From the NCBI GenBank assembly GCA_016709575.1, contig JADJMM010000017.1, positions 62,001 through 126,000 on the forward strand: a stretch of 64,000 bases of DNA, written 5' to 3'. The stretch is from Sphingobacteriaceae bacterium. GTDB lineage: Bacteria; Bacteroidota; Bacteroidia; B-17B0; Aurantibacillaceae. Shown in pieces: positions 25,148 through 34,419 of the stretch (position 1 is the stretch's first letter; each line of letters opens with the position of its first letter). The notes beneath the pieces were generated by a model. The model had not been told where the DNA came from and ran no database searches. It saw nothing but the letters and a program-made list of their open reading frames with translations. The translations under genes and the position numbers were made by a program.

Positions 25148-25750
25148 TTATGGTCGTTTTACGCGTTCTTGGTTTTCGTTAACTTTCACTCTGTCAGAGG
25201 TTTTGGCAAGCTTATTCAACTCTTCAATAAAAGCTTTTTGCTCGTCTTTGTTCATTTCTTTTAAACCCATGCAAATATCTCTTTCACCTTCACGCCCCAT
25301 AGGGATTACGTCAAAAGCCGGTTTTTTAGGATGATTTTTAATAAAGTTCTCAATTTCGTCATATTTAGTACCATCAATACCTGAAGCAAAGCTTATGAAG
25401 GATACTGCCACGCGGCATTGAACTTTTACATCTTTACCTAATAAATGACGCGTACATAAAAAGTAGAGTGAACCGGAGAACATTAAAATTCCAATTAAAA
25501 ATAAATTATAAGCCCAGTTAAAATATTTGCTTGGATACAATTTTGCCAATACAACTAATAGCAACATGGCAATAACGTGATACATTTGATATTTTACAGC
25601 CGTATCAAAACCATTCAATAAATCGGTTGTAATTAATCCTGTTTCTAATTTCGATTTTAAAAAGTGAGCACCTAATGCACCTAACGAAACGGCAATGGCG
25701 CCGAGCAGACCAATTAAAATGAGTTTGTTTTTTGGGAGTGTGTTTTCCAT
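25148..25750 (-). CDS. DUF423 membrane protein fused to an unrelated C-terminal segment
   Basis: Residues 1-105 are a DUF423 protein: conserved GALGAHFLKSKL and GFDTAVKYQMYHVIAMLLL, then a third transmembrane helix to SLYFLCTRHLLG. DUF423 proteins normally continue with a fourth hydrophobic GPITPxGG segment and end near residue 125. Here the sequence switches at about residue 108 to a soluble segment (KVQCRVAVSFISFASGIDGTKY to the Lys-rich end) that looks like the C-terminus of another, unidentified protein. A deletion joining two neighbours in frame, real or from assembly, is the simplest explanation. Confidence 0.7.
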   Translation of the reverse strand: MENTLPKNKLILIGLLGAIAVSLGALGAHFLKSKLETGLITTDLLNGFDTAVKYQMYHVIAMLLLVVLAKLYPSKYFNWAYNLFLIGILMFSGSLYFLCTRHLLGKDVKVQCRVAVSFISFASGIDGTKYDEIENFIKNHPKKPAFDVIPMGREGERDICMGLKEMNKDEQKAFIEELNKLAKTSDRVKVNENQERVKRP

Positions 25751-25751
25751 T

Positions 25752-26852
25752 TTATTTTGAAATGAATTTTAAAAAATCGCTTTTGTTTTCACTGAATTGA
25801 AAGTTCTCAACTAATATTTTGTAATTTTCTTTATCAACCGTAACGGTGTAAGCTGCTTTTGCTAAATCCATTCGTTCGCGGTCGTGACTAAAAATAGCAA
25901 TAAGTTTTTCTACTTGTAGAGTGTTGAAACAGTTATTTACTACTTCCTCTCTTGCAATCTTAATTTTATCGTGTTCGTAATGTCCTTTTTTTATGGTTGA
26001 AATGATGCTGTTTAATTTTTCATCGTTAATTGCAACTGAACAATGTAAATTTTCCTGATAAGAAGCATTAGCCACATCTAATAAAAACGAATCGTAATCT
26101 TCTTTCATGCTTTTAAATTTGAATACTCCATCTATTTTTCTGGCATTGGATTTATCTTTAATATGAGAATAGCCGCGTTTCACTAATTTTAATTTATCCA
26201 TTTCTATCTCTAACAGATTTAAAATTTGAATTAATTGGTTAACGGTATAACAATTGAGATCAATTATAGATTCCGCATATTTAAATTTATTTTGAATGTC
26301 ATTCGATTTGGTGACTAAATTTATCCCGTATTTAATATCAGTATCCGTTAAATCAACAGAACACATTTTAGTGGAATCATTATAATTTTTAAAAAAGATA
26401 GGTTTGTTTTCTTTAGCCTTATACAAATTACCGTAAGTATTAGTATCAATAACCGGACCTCTTTCAACCGGTGCCTCTGCAACTTTTGGTATTTTAGGTG
26501 CTGATAATTCGCCGATAGAAACAAAATTAAATTTAGCGGATTTCTCACTGACTTGTTTAATAGAGTAGGTGATTTCTTTATTGTTATTTTTTTCGAAAGC
26601 TTTGATATGAATTGAATCTGAAATAATCAGATTATCATTTTCGAATTCAGCCTTTAATTTACACCAGCCTTCACTAATATTAAAGGCTTTAACATTAGCC
26701 TGCGCTTCGTTGTTTACTTTTTCACCGTCGACATAAAGAATAAAACGTTTTCCGCTTTCACTTAGTACAACCAGATTGTTATTTAATACCTGCGAAAAAG
26801 CGAAGCTCCCCAGAAAAAACACGAAGAAATATGTAAATATCAGTCGGAACAT
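25752..26852 (-). CDS. secreted DUF4476-domain protein
   Basis: A signal peptide (residues 1-20, ending SFAFSQ) is followed by a beta-rich N-terminal domain. Two related helical repeats follow, at about 150-245 and 270-365. The second (GHYEHDKIKIAREEVVNNCFNTLQVEKLI) is a clear DUF4476 domain, a Bacteroidota family of unknown function. It ends 1 bp before the DUF423 gene start and is divergent from the saccharopine dehydrogenase gene. Confidence 0.75.
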   Translation of the reverse strand: MFRLIFTYFFVFFLGSFAFSQVLNNNLVVLSESGKRFILYVDGEKVNNEAQANVKAFNISEGWCKLKAEFENDNLIISDSIHIKAFEKNNNKEITYSIKQVSEKSAKFNFVSIGELSAPKIPKVAEAPVERGPVIDTNTYGNLYKAKENKPIFFKNYNDSTKMCSVDLTDTDIKYGINLVTKSNDIQNKFKYAESIIDLNCYTVNQLIQILNLLEIEMDKLKLVKRGYSHIKDKSNARKIDGVFKFKSMKEDYDSFLLDVANASYQENLHCSVAINDEKLNSIISTIKKGHYEHDKIKIAREEVVNNCFNTLQVEKLIAIFSHDRERMDLAKAAYTVTVDKENYKILVENFQFSENKSDFLKFISK

Positions 26853-26860
26853 TAATTTTA

Positions 26861-26891
26861 TTAGATAAGAGCAAATTTAAGTTTAATTTTG
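26861..26891 (+). promoter_or_regulatory. candidate promoter of the saccharopine dehydrogenase gene
   Basis: TTAG at 26861-26864, a 19-bp spacer and TAATTTTG at 26884-26891: a full TAnnTTTG -7 box with a 3-of-4 match at -33 and the same spacing as the two perfect promoters in this window. It lies 16 bp before the ATG at 26908. A minus-strand TAAATTTG at 26872-26879 could serve the divergent DUF4476 gene. Confidence 0.5.
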
Positions 26892-26907
26892 TGTTAGCTT
26901 AAGCATT

Positions 26908-27012
26908 ATGAATAAAATATTAATAATAGGCGCAGGCCGCTCCACTTCGAGTCTGATTTCTTATCTTTTAAAGCAATCACTTAGTCATAATTGGCAAAAT
27001 AACTGTTGCTGA
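26908..27012 (+). CDS. saccharopine dehydrogenase, N-terminal fragment
   Basis: Starts MNKILIIGAGRSTSSLISYL, the dinucleotide-binding GxGxxS start of saccharopine dehydrogenase family proteins, and breaks after about 27 codons. Native sequence (KITVADSNIQLAETKIKGFSNAKAISLD) resumes in another frame near 26995, then shifts again before 27119. Part of the gene 26908-28228. Confidence 0.7.
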   Translation: MNKILIIGAGRSTSSLISYLLKQSLSHNWQNNCC

Positions 27013-27118
27013 TAGCAATATTCAGTTAGCAGAAACCAAAATTAAAGGCTTCTCGAACGCGAAAGCGATAAGCTTGGATAAGTAATGCCGCTGCTCGTGA
27101 AACTGCCATTAAAGGAGC

Positions 27119-28228
27119 TTGATATGGTTATTTTCTATGTTGCCGGCCTTTATGCATGGTGATGTAGCGCGAGATTGTGTGAAATTCGGTAAACATATTG
27201 CAACAGCAAGTTATGTGAGCGAAGAGATGAAGGCGTTGGATGCTGAAGCAAAACAAAAAGGATTATTGATATTAAACGAATGCGGCTTAGATCCGGGGAT
27301 TGATCATGCTTCGGCGATGAAAATAATTGACGAACTAAAACATAAAGGTGCAGAGATAACTTCTTTTAAATCGTATTGCGGAGGATTGGTAGCCCCTGAG
27401 AGTAATGATAATCCGTGGGGTTATAAGTTTAGTTGGAATCCGCGTAATGTAATTTTGGCAGGACAAGGTACTGCGCAGTTTATTGAGAACGGAAATTTGA
27501 AATTTATACCATACAATCGTATTTATACACAAATCGATTCAATTGCTGTAGATGGTTATGGAAGTTTTGATGCTTATGCAAACCGTGATAGTATTGGTTA
27601 TAAAGAACCTTACGGATTGAATAACATTAAAACATTATTACGCGGTACATTACGTCAAACCGGTTATTGTAAAGCTTGGAATGTATTTGTGAAATTAGGA
27701 TTAACGGATGATGGCTATAAAATCAGAGAAGCCAATAAGTTAACCTACACACAATTGATTGATTCATTTTTACCGGATGGGAAAATAAGCACGAAAGAAA
27801 AATTAAAAGCTTTCATGCAAAACGATTGGGATGCAGATGTGGAAGCGAAATTAGATTACCTCGAATTATTCAATAACAAGAAAATAAAAATAGCAGAAGG
27901 TTCCCCCGCGCAGTTATTACAGGATTTATTGGAAGAGAAGTGGAAATTACAGCATGGCGATAAAGACATGATTGTAATGCAACATTTATTCGAATATACT
28001 TTAAATGGAAAAAATCACAAGCTAACTTCCTCTTTAGTTGTTATTGGCGATGATGAAGAACATACCGCGATGGCAAAAACTGTTGGTCTGCCATTAGCCA
28101 TCACAGTTAAAAATTTCCTTACCGGAAAATTTAAATTAAGTGGTGTACAAATTCCAATTGTAAAAGAAATTTACGAGCCAATGTTGGTTGAGTTGGAAGA
28201 ACTCGGAATTATATTTACCGAGAAATAA
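27119..28228 (+). CDS. saccharopine dehydrogenase family protein, main fragment
   Basis: In lysine metabolism this family interconverts saccharopine with aminoadipate semialdehyde and glutamate. The sequence contains SMLPAFMHGDVARDCVKFGKHIATASYVSEEM, ECGLDPGIDHASAM, KSYCGGLVAPESNDNPWGYKFSWNPRN and GLPLAITVKNFLTG, all typical of the Lys9-like enzymes of Bacteroidota. The annotated start is a TTG inside the gene; an extra T near 27133 breaks the GADMVISML motif. Together with the upstream pieces the protein would be about 440 residues. Confidence 0.87.
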   Translation: MIWLFSMLPAFMHGDVARDCVKFGKHIATASYVSEEMKALDAEAKQKGLLILNECGLDPGIDHASAMKIIDELKHKGAEITSFKSYCGGLVAPESNDNPWGYKFSWNPRNVILAGQGTAQFIENGNLKFIPYNRIYTQIDSIAVDGYGSFDAYANRDSIGYKEPYGLNNIKTLLRGTLRQTGYCKAWNVFVKLGLTDDGYKIREANKLTYTQLIDSFLPDGKISTKEKLKAFMQNDWDADVEAKLDYLELFNNKKIKIAEGSPAQLLQDLLEEKWKLQHGDKDMIVMQHLFEYTLNGKNHKLTSSLVVIGDDEEHTAMAKTVGLPLAITVKNFLTGKFKLSGVQIPIVKEIYEPMLVELEELGIIFTEK

Positions 28229-28865
28229 ACTTACTTTTAGAAACTTTACTTTTCAGGAAAGTAATTATAATTGGCAATACCGAAGCTCCAATAATTCCTA
28301 AACAAACTAAATCAATATGTTTGCGGATGAATTCTACTTCTCCCAATAAATAACCGGCGGTTAATAAACTACCAATCCATAAAGCACCACCAAGTATATC
28401 AAACATCAAATATTTCTTGTAATTCATTTCACTTACGCCGGCAGCGAAGGGAGCGAAGGTACGGACAAACGGTACGAAACGCGCCATGATAATAGCTTTA
28501 GTGCCATGCTTCTCAAAAAAAGCATGAGCTGCATCTAAATGTTTTTGTTTTACAATAGAAGAGCCTTTCCATTTTATATGAAACACTTTCACGCCAATGG
28601 TTCTTCCAATCCAATAATTACAATTATCACCAACTACAGCAGCAATAAATAAAAGAATTAGTAAGTACGACATGTTTAAATGTCCGGAGCGTGCAAATAA
28701 ACCGGCCATGAATAAGAGAGAATCGCCCGGTAAAAAAGGCATTGCTACCAATCCGGTTTCAACAAATATGATTAAGAAAAGGATAACGTAAATGGATGTA
28801 CCGTAATTTAAAAATATCCATTCTAAATCGAGGTGAGGGAAAATGTGATTAAATAATTCTACCAT
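28215..28865 (-). CDS. DedA-family membrane protein
   Basis: 216 residues with four or five hydrophobic segments. The DedA/VTT signature is present: FLPGDSLLFMAG at about 44-55 and ARFVPFVRTFAPFAAGVSEM at about 122-141, with the conserved Arg residues. DedA proteins act as lipid scramblases or transporters, for example recycling undecaprenyl phosphate. The 3' end overlaps the convergent saccharopine dehydrogenase gene by 14 bp. Complete. Confidence 0.92.
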   Translation of the reverse strand: MVELFNHIFPHLDLEWIFLNYGTSIYVILFLIIFVETGLVAMPFLPGDSLLFMAGLFARSGHLNMSYLLILLFIAAVVGDNCNYWIGRTIGVKVFHIKWKGSSIVKQKHLDAAHAFFEKHGTKAIIMARFVPFVRTFAPFAAGVSEMNYKKYLMFDILGGALWIGSLLTAGYLLGEVEFIRKHIDLVCLGIIGASVLPIIITFLKSKVSKSKFISR

Positions 28866-28947
28866 ATTTTATGTTTGATTGTTTGATGTTTGGTTGTTTT
28901 ATGTTTAGGATTCAGAAACAATAAACCTTAAACAGTCAAACATTAAA
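28866..28947. repeat. imperfect palindrome of TTTGATGTTTG / CAAACATTAAAC units
   Basis: The left half is T/G rich (TTTGATTGTTTGATGTTTGG). The right half (about 28917-28947) is rich in AAACATTAAAC and pairs imperfectly with it. It fills the gap between the rhodanese and DedA genes. Similar units recur as direct repeats at 36048-36095. Confidence 0.5.
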
Positions 28948-28948
28948 C

Positions 28949-29251
28949 CTATAATCCTACGTCTTCAATGTATGCGAGGATTCCTCCTTTAAGATTATAC
29001 AAATTTTTATAACCCATTTGAGATTCCAAAGCTTGAATTACTGCGGCACTACGTTTACCGCTACGGCAATGAATAACAACTTGTTTATCTTTCGATATTT
29101 TATCGGCGTTATCCATTACATCACCCATTGGGATTAATTCGCCTTGTAAATTCATGTCGTCAAACTCATGCGGCTCGCGAACATCAATTAATTGAAAATC
29201 GACTTTCTTATCGATTAACTCTTTCAATTCTTTTGCTGTTATCTCTTGCAT
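28949..29251 (-). CDS. single-domain rhodanese-like protein
   Basis: 100 residues forming one rhodanese domain: LIDVREPHEF at 21-30 and the catalytic loop HCRSGKRSAA at 61-70 with Cys62. The six-residue active-site loop favours sulfur transfer over phosphatase activity. It lies 34 bp downstream of the phosphosulfolactate synthase gene on the same strand, which may link it to sulfur metabolism (inference). Confidence 0.9.
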   Translation of the reverse strand: MQEITAKELKELIDKKVDFQLIDVREPHEFDDMNLQGELIPMGDVMDNADKISKDKQVVIHCRSGKRSAAVIQALESQMGYKNLYNLKGGILAYIEDVGL

Positions 29252-29285
29252 TTTGTTTTGTATTAATTTAATTCTTGGCGCTAAT

Positions 29286-30071
29286 TTACGTGCTTTGTTT
29301 CATATTATCAGGTAAAAAGCTGAAAAATGTGTCGCCTCTTAAACCTAATCTAAGGGTTTCTAATGGTATTACGTCGTCAACACTGATATTTCCAACATTA
29401 ACGTTACTGCCAAACAACTTTAAAAAATACACTTGTTGTGGCTTTTGAGGCGTTTCCCAAATAATATTTTCGAGTTTAATTTTATTAACGATACGGTTAA
29501 TTAAAAGCGTATGAGCGCTTCCGTTTTTATGAAAAATACCTACGTTTCCACTTTCACGGGCTTCAGCAATAACTTGTGCGGCACCGGCATCTAATTCAGC
29601 CTGCATCATTTTAATCCAACGGGCAGGGTGAATAATAACACCTTCCTCTTTTGAACCAACCTCTGATAGTACAGTGAAGTTTTTGGCCAACGTAGAAATG
29701 TACTCGCATTTTTTATCGTGTTCGATAGTAATACTGCCATCTGATACTTCGGCCGAATCAATTCCAAGTGATGTTATAAACTTAATATAATCTTCAAACT
29801 TATTACGGATGATAAAGGCTTCAAACAAAGTACCACCTAAATAAACTTTAATGTTATTTTTTTGATAGAGTTTAATTTTCTCTTTTACGTTTTTTGAAAT
29901 GACAGAAGTTCCAAAGCCTAATTTTACGTAATCAATATAATCAGCACTGGTTTCCATCATGTCTTCGGCTTGACGGGTACTAATGCCTTTATCCATCACC
30001 ATAGTCAATCCAGATTTACGGGGTTTTTCGGTGCGATCAGGTAAAAAGGGTAAGTTAACAGAGTAGACCAT
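29286..30071 (-). CDS. comA: phosphosulfolactate synthase (ComA family)
   Basis: ComA adds sulfite to phosphoenolpyruvate to give (R)-phospho-3-sulfolactate, known from coenzyme M synthesis in methanogens and from bacterial sulfolactate formation. 261 residues, full length, with GLTMVMDKGIS, YVKLGFGTS, GTLFEAFI, SDGSITI and VIAEARESGNVGI in the family order. The start is 1 bp before the TPR gene stop, on the same transcript. No comB or comC neighbour is present. Confidence 0.88.
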   Translation of the reverse strand: MVYSVNLPFLPDRTEKPRKSGLTMVMDKGISTRQAEDMMETSADYIDYVKLGFGTSVISKNVKEKIKLYQKNNIKVYLGGTLFEAFIIRNKFEDYIKFITSLGIDSAEVSDGSITIEHDKKCEYISTLAKNFTVLSEVGSKEEGVIIHPARWIKMMQAELDAGAAQVIAEARESGNVGIFHKNGSAHTLLINRIVNKIKLENIIWETPQKPQQVYFLKLFGSNVNVGNISVDDVIPLETLRLGLRGDTFFSFLPDNMKQST

Positions 30072-30072
30072 A

Positions 30073-30966
30073 TTAATTTTTAAATGAGTTAATTAATTCT
30101 AATATCTCAGCATCTTCTTTTAACGACGGTGAATATTCAAATATTTCGGTGTATTTATTAAAATCCATTTCTAAAGCTTTACTTAAATTTTCAATGCCTT
30201 CGTGACGTTTTCCTGTTTCCAATAATATCACGCCTAAACGGTAATACATTTCGGCAACTTCAGGAAAATACTTAATACCTTCTGATAAAGTCTCAATGCA
30301 ATCTTTATAATAACCGGCTTCATCCAAAAGTTTAGCATAATCTAACCAAACATCAAAATCAGGGTACTCTAATTCAATAACACGTTGGTAAGCCATCGCA
30401 GCCTCCTCGTGAAAGCCTAATTTCTGTTGTACTTCCGCAAACACGTACCAATATTCGGCCTCGTTAGGATTGATTTCTAAAGCTTTTTTAATATAGTGAA
30501 TACCTTCCGTTAAACGGTTCATGGCATCCAGACAAACGCCAATGCCTAACCATGAATCGGCATGAGCCGGATCAATTTTTACGCAACGGTTATAATTTTT
30601 TAAAGCTTCATCAAACTCATTTAAGTTTTCGTGACACTCACCAATGTAATAATAAGTATTAGCGTCTTGATTCTCGTGTTTGAAAGTTTCTTTATAAACT
30701 TCAATAGCATCACGGTATCTTTCTAATTGCGCAAGTGAATTAGCTTTATTGAAATAAGCTGAACTGAATTTATCGTTAATAGCAATAGCGTAATCGTAAG
30801 CCTCAATAGCTTTTTCAAATAAACCGAAACGATTATAAGCTAATCCCAAATTAAACCAAGCGTAGTAACTATAAGGGAATTCATCGATATAGTCTATGAA
30901 AAACGAAATAGCTTCTTCAGCTTTATTCGTCATATCGTAGCATAACGATAATTCATTTAAAGCCAC
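30073..30966 (-). CDS. TPR-repeat protein, C-terminal fragment
   Basis: About eight tetratricopeptide repeats in 297 residues (e.g. AWFNLGLAYNRFGLFEKAIEAY, SWLGIGVCLDAMNRLTEGI, WYVFAEVQQKLGFHEEA). Coding sequence continues upstream of 30966 in the same frame (AIYYLKKAIKINPRNEVALNE) and joins the N-terminal piece near 31040. One missing T (TTTTAAAT instead of TTTTTAAAT) explains the split. Whole gene: 30073-31478, about 468 residues. Scaffold protein; partner unknown. Confidence 0.88.
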   Translation of the reverse strand: MALNELSLCYDMTNKAEEAISFFIDYIDEFPYSYYAWFNLGLAYNRFGLFEKAIEAYDYAIAINDKFSSAYFNKANSLAQLERYRDAIEVYKETFKHENQDANTYYYIGECHENLNEFDEALKNYNRCVKIDPAHADSWLGIGVCLDAMNRLTEGIHYIKKALEINPNEAEYWYVFAEVQQKLGFHEEAAMAYQRVIELEYPDFDVWLDYAKLLDEAGYYKDCIETLSEGIKYFPEVAEMYYRLGVILLETGKRHEGIENLSKALEMDFNKYTEIFEYSPSLKEDAEILELINSFKN

Positions 30967-31034
30967 TTCATTTCTTGGATTTATTTTGATAGCCTTTTTT
31001 AAATAGTAAATAGCATCATCAGGTTTGTCTTCAT

Positions 31035-31478
31035 TTAAAATTCAACACCCAAGGCTAAATACACCTCATCTTTAAACTCGGCAAGGGGCAATGCTTTTTT
31101 AAAATTCTCGATAGCTTGTTCACCTAAGCCCATCTGACTATAAATATAACCGCGGGCCATAAATAAATCGAAATTGTTGGTTTCTACCTGTTCAACTTCG
31201 TTTAATAAATTCAGGGCTTCTTTAGTGTAATGCTGACTCGATAAATATTGAGCTTGTTTAATTTTGATATTACTTGAAAACGGGAATTGCTTTAAGGCAA
31301 AATCAATCGCCTTCTTAACCATATCGTAATTAAGCCATTGAAAATAGTATTCGATGATATCTTCTAATTCATCCGCATCAAAAAAAGCCGCATTGCCATT
31401 GGCAAGCATGTCTTCAAAGCGTTTTAGAACCTCTTCAAAATCCTGTCCTTCAAAATCTTCTCCGTCAAAATGACTCAT
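31035..31478 (-). CDS. TPR-repeat protein, N-terminal fragment
   Basis: Acidic N-terminus (MSHFDGEDFEGQDFEEV), then two or three TPR-like helical repeats ending YLALGVEF at the frameshift. A TAACTTTG box (minus strand, 31501-31508) lies 23 bp above the start, but no good -33 element was found. Confidence 0.85.
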   Translation of the reverse strand: MSHFDGEDFEGQDFEEVLKRFEDMLANGNAAFFDADELEDIIEYYFQWLNYDMVKKAIDFALKQFPFSSNIKIKQAQYLSSQHYTKEALNLLNEVEQVETNNFDLFMARGYIYSQMGLGEQAIENFKKALPLAEFKDEVYLALGVEF

Positions 31479-31633
31479 AAAATAGGCATCCTTGTTTACA
31501 CAAAGTTAAGTTTATTTTCGGGCTTTTGGCATTATGTTTTTAACAGAAAAAGCCTAAATTATGTCAATAAAAAAACCGATTAAAAAATAGCTATCCTAAG
31601 AAGGATGTTAACTTTACCACAAAATTTTTACTC

Positions 31634-33028
31634 TTGACACTAATAAAAAGCATTTCGGGATTTAGGGGTACCATTGGCGGAAAACCCAATGATGGATTAA
31701 CCCCATTAGATATAGTAAAGTTTGCTTCGGCATACGGTTCATGGATTATTAGCAATACCAAAGGTGGCACTCCGGCAGTTGTTGTTGGAAGAGATGCTCG
31801 TCTTTCGGGTGTTATGGTAAACAACATTGTTTGCGGCACCTTGATGGGATTGGGAATTGATGTTTATGATTTAGATTTAAGCACAACGCCAACCGTTGAA
31901 ATGGCCGTTACCGAATTAAAAGCACAAGGTGGAATTATCTTAACTGCCTCTCATAATCCAAAACAATGGAATGCTTTAAAATTATTAAACCATAAAGGCG
32001 AATTTATCTCGGAAGCAGAAGGAAAACTTATTTTACAGATTGCAGATAAAGAGGAATTCACGTATTGTGAAGTGAATCATTTAGGAAAATACACTCGTAA
32101 AGATGATCAATTACAAAAGCATTTTGAGAAAATTTTAAAATTACCTTATGTAGATGTAAAAGCAATTGCTGCTGCTGATTTTTCGATTAGTGTGGATGCT
32201 GTAAATTCTTGTGGTGGATTTGCTGTGCCAATGTTATTGGAAGTATTAGGCGTTAAGAAAATTCATAAATTATATTGTGAGCCGGATGGACATTTCGCTC
32301 ATAATCCTGAACCGCTTCCTGAGCATTTAGCAGATCTTTCGTCAACGGTTGTTAAGACAAAATCGCATTTAGGGATTAGTGTTGATCCGGATGTAGATCG
32401 TTTAGCAATGGTTTGTGAAGATGGAGAAATGTTTGGTGAAGAATATACTTTGGTAGCTGTAGCTGATTACGTTTTACAACATCACAAAGGCGGAAATACA
32501 GTTTCTAATTTATCATCAACACGCGCATTACGTGATATTACAGAAAAGAACGGCGGAAAATATTCTGCTTCTGCAGTTGGAGAAGTGAATGTTGTTACCA
32601 TGATGAAAGAAAGCAAAGCTGTAATTGGAGGAGAAGGTAATGGTGGGATTATTTTACCGGAATTACATTATGGCAGAGATGCTTTAGTAGGCATCGCAAT
32701 TTTCTTAACACATCTAGCTAAGTATGGCAAATCCGTTTCTTCATTGAGAGCATCGTACCCAAATTATTTCATTTCTAAAAATAAAATTGAGTTGACTCCC
32801 GAAATTAACGTCGATAAAGTTTTAGAAAGCGTAAAAAACAAATATTCAAAACAGCCGGTGAATACTGTTGATGGCGTTAAAATAGAATTTGATAAAGAAT
32901 GGGTGCACCTTCGCAAATCAAATACTGAACCTATCATCCGTATTTATTCTGAAAGCGCTACACAATCTACAGCTGAGACTTTGGCTAAGAAGATCATTAG
33001 TGATATAAAAGAAATTATCAAAAATTAA
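31634..33028 (+). CDS. glmM: phosphoglucosamine mutase / phosphohexomutase
   Basis: Alpha-D-phosphohexomutase superfamily. ISGFRGTIG near the N-terminus, the catalytic phosphoserine loop TASHNPKQWNALK near residue 100, the Mg2+ loop DPDVDRLAM near 248, GEGNGGI near 330 and the phosphate-binding loop RKSNTEPIIRIY near 430. Most likely converts glucosamine-6-phosphate to glucosamine-1-phosphate for peptidoglycan, though phosphomannomutase activity cannot be excluded. The start is TTG at 31634. A large palindromic repeat follows the gene. Confidence 0.88.
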   Translation: MTLIKSISGFRGTIGGKPNDGLTPLDIVKFASAYGSWIISNTKGGTPAVVVGRDARLSGVMVNNIVCGTLMGLGIDVYDLDLSTTPTVEMAVTELKAQGGIILTASHNPKQWNALKLLNHKGEFISEAEGKLILQIADKEEFTYCEVNHLGKYTRKDDQLQKHFEKILKLPYVDVKAIAAADFSISVDAVNSCGGFAVPMLLEVLGVKKIHKLYCEPDGHFAHNPEPLPEHLADLSSTVVKTKSHLGISVDPDVDRLAMVCEDGEMFGEEYTLVAVADYVLQHHKGGNTVSNLSSTRALRDITEKNGGKYSASAVGEVNVVTMMKESKAVIGGEGNGGIILPELHYGRDALVGIAIFLTHLAKYGKSVSSLRASYPNYFISKNKIELTPEINVDKVLESVKNKYSKQPVNTVDGVKIEFDKEWVHLRKSNTEPIIRIYSESATQSTAETLAKKIISDIKEIIKN

Positions 33029-33036
33029 CGTACTCT

Positions 33037-33183
33037 TTTCCCTCTCCTTACAGGAGAGGGAGGTATCCGCGCTTGCAGCGGATGGGTGAGGTTACTTTGA
33101 AGAGCAAACTCCTCTATATCACCTCCTCCAAATAACCTCATCCGTCTGCCTACGGCAGCCGCCTTCTCCTATGAGGAGAAGGG
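33037..33183. repeat. large palindromic repeat, CCTCTCC/GCAGCGGATGGGTGAGG family, copy 1
   Basis: Hairpin CCCTCTCC-TTACA-GGAGAGGG at 33040-33060, then ATCCGC-GCTTGCA-GCGGAT, then GGTGAGGTTA pairing with TAACCTC near 33135, and a terminal hairpin TTCTCCT-ATG-AGGAGAA. It lies right after glmM. Copy 2 at 34420 shares roughly 40 consecutive identical bases. Confidence 0.88.
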
Positions 33184-33262
33184 AATTCAACAATTAGAGA
33201 AAATTGGGTTTAAAACCTCAAAAAATACCCCGATATTTACAGAACTAAAATTCATTTACAAA

Positions 33263-34405
33263 ATGAGCAAGATTTATCTCGATAACGCCGCTACTACTAA
33301 ATTAGACGAAGAAGTGTTTAACGCTATGTTACCTTACATGCGTGAAGAATTCGGAAATCCTTCTTCCATCCATTCGTTCGGACGCAAAACACGTACTGCA
33401 ATTGAAACAGCGCGTAAAACCGTTGCTAAATATTTAAACGTAACGCCGGCTGAGATATTTTTTACTTCAGGTGGAACAGAAGCGGATAACATGGCCATTT
33501 GTAAAGCGATTGATATGTACAATATCAAACACGTTATCTCCAGTAAATTAGAACATCATGCGGTTGAACATACTTTAGAAACTTTAGAGAAAGAAGGAAA
33601 AATAAAAGTAAGTTGGCTAAAGAACGACGATAAAGGAAATATGGACATGAACCATTTGGAAGAACTTTTAAAAAGCAATCCAAAAAGTTTAGTCTCTTTA
33701 ATGCACGCAAATAATGAAATTGGAACTTTACTTCCAATTAAAAAAGTGTCTGACTTATGCGAGAAGTACGATGCCTTGTTTCATAGTGACACTGTGCAAA
33801 CCATGGGACATTTCAAATTAGATTTACAAAGCATAAAAATACATTTCACTACTTGCGCGGGACATAAATTTCACGGACCAAAAGGAGTAGGGTTTATTTA
33901 TATCAATCATACTGTAAAAATTAATCCGTTCATCAGTGGTGGGGCGCAAGAGCGTAACATGCGTGGCGGAACAGAAAATGTTACCGGTATTGTTGGTTTA
34001 GCAAAAGCATTTGAATTAGCGAATGAGCACATGGAAGAACATCAAGCTCATATCCGCGGATTAAAGAATTATATGATGGAGCAATTAAAATCTAACATCG
34101 AAGGAATGGATTTTAATGGTGAAACAGGAGAAAACTCATTATACACAGTTTTAAATTGCCGTTTCCCTTTACATCCTGATGCGGAGATGTTATTATTTAA
34201 TTTAGACATCGCAGGTATTGCAGCCAGTGGTGGTAGTGCCTGCAGTAGTGGCAGTAATCAAGGCTCACACGTTTTACGTGGTTTGGGTATCGACATGAAC
34301 CGTCCTTCAGTTCGTTTTTCATTCAGTAAATACAATACCAAAGAAGAAATTGATATGGTAGTAAAGAAACTGAAAGAGATGTTTGCGGTAAACGTAAAAG
34401 CTTAA
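33263..34405 (+). CDS. cysteine desulfurase (IscS/NifS type)
   Basis: PLP enzyme taking sulfur from cysteine for Fe-S clusters and tRNA thiolation. YLDNAATTKLD at the N-terminus, SKLEHHAVEHT, the PLP-lysine motif CAGHKFHGPKG near residue 203, RGGTENV, and the persulfide Cys in SGGSACSSGS near 325. 380 residues, complete. Bracketed by two copies of the same large palindromic repeat. Confidence 0.94.
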   Translation: MSKIYLDNAATTKLDEEVFNAMLPYMREEFGNPSSIHSFGRKTRTAIETARKTVAKYLNVTPAEIFFTSGGTEADNMAICKAIDMYNIKHVISSKLEHHAVEHTLETLEKEGKIKVSWLKNDDKGNMDMNHLEELLKSNPKSLVSLMHANNEIGTLLPIKKVSDLCEKYDALFHSDTVQTMGHFKLDLQSIKIHFTTCAGHKFHGPKGVGFIYINHTVKINPFISGGAQERNMRGGTENVTGIVGLAKAFELANEHMEEHQAHIRGLKNYMMEQLKSNIEGMDFNGETGENSLYTVLNCRFPLHPDAEMLLFNLDIAGIAASGGSACSSGSNQGSHVLRGLGIDMNRPSVRFSFSKYNTKEEIDMVVKKLKEMFAVNVKA

Positions 34406-34419
34406 AATTGCACGTGTAT

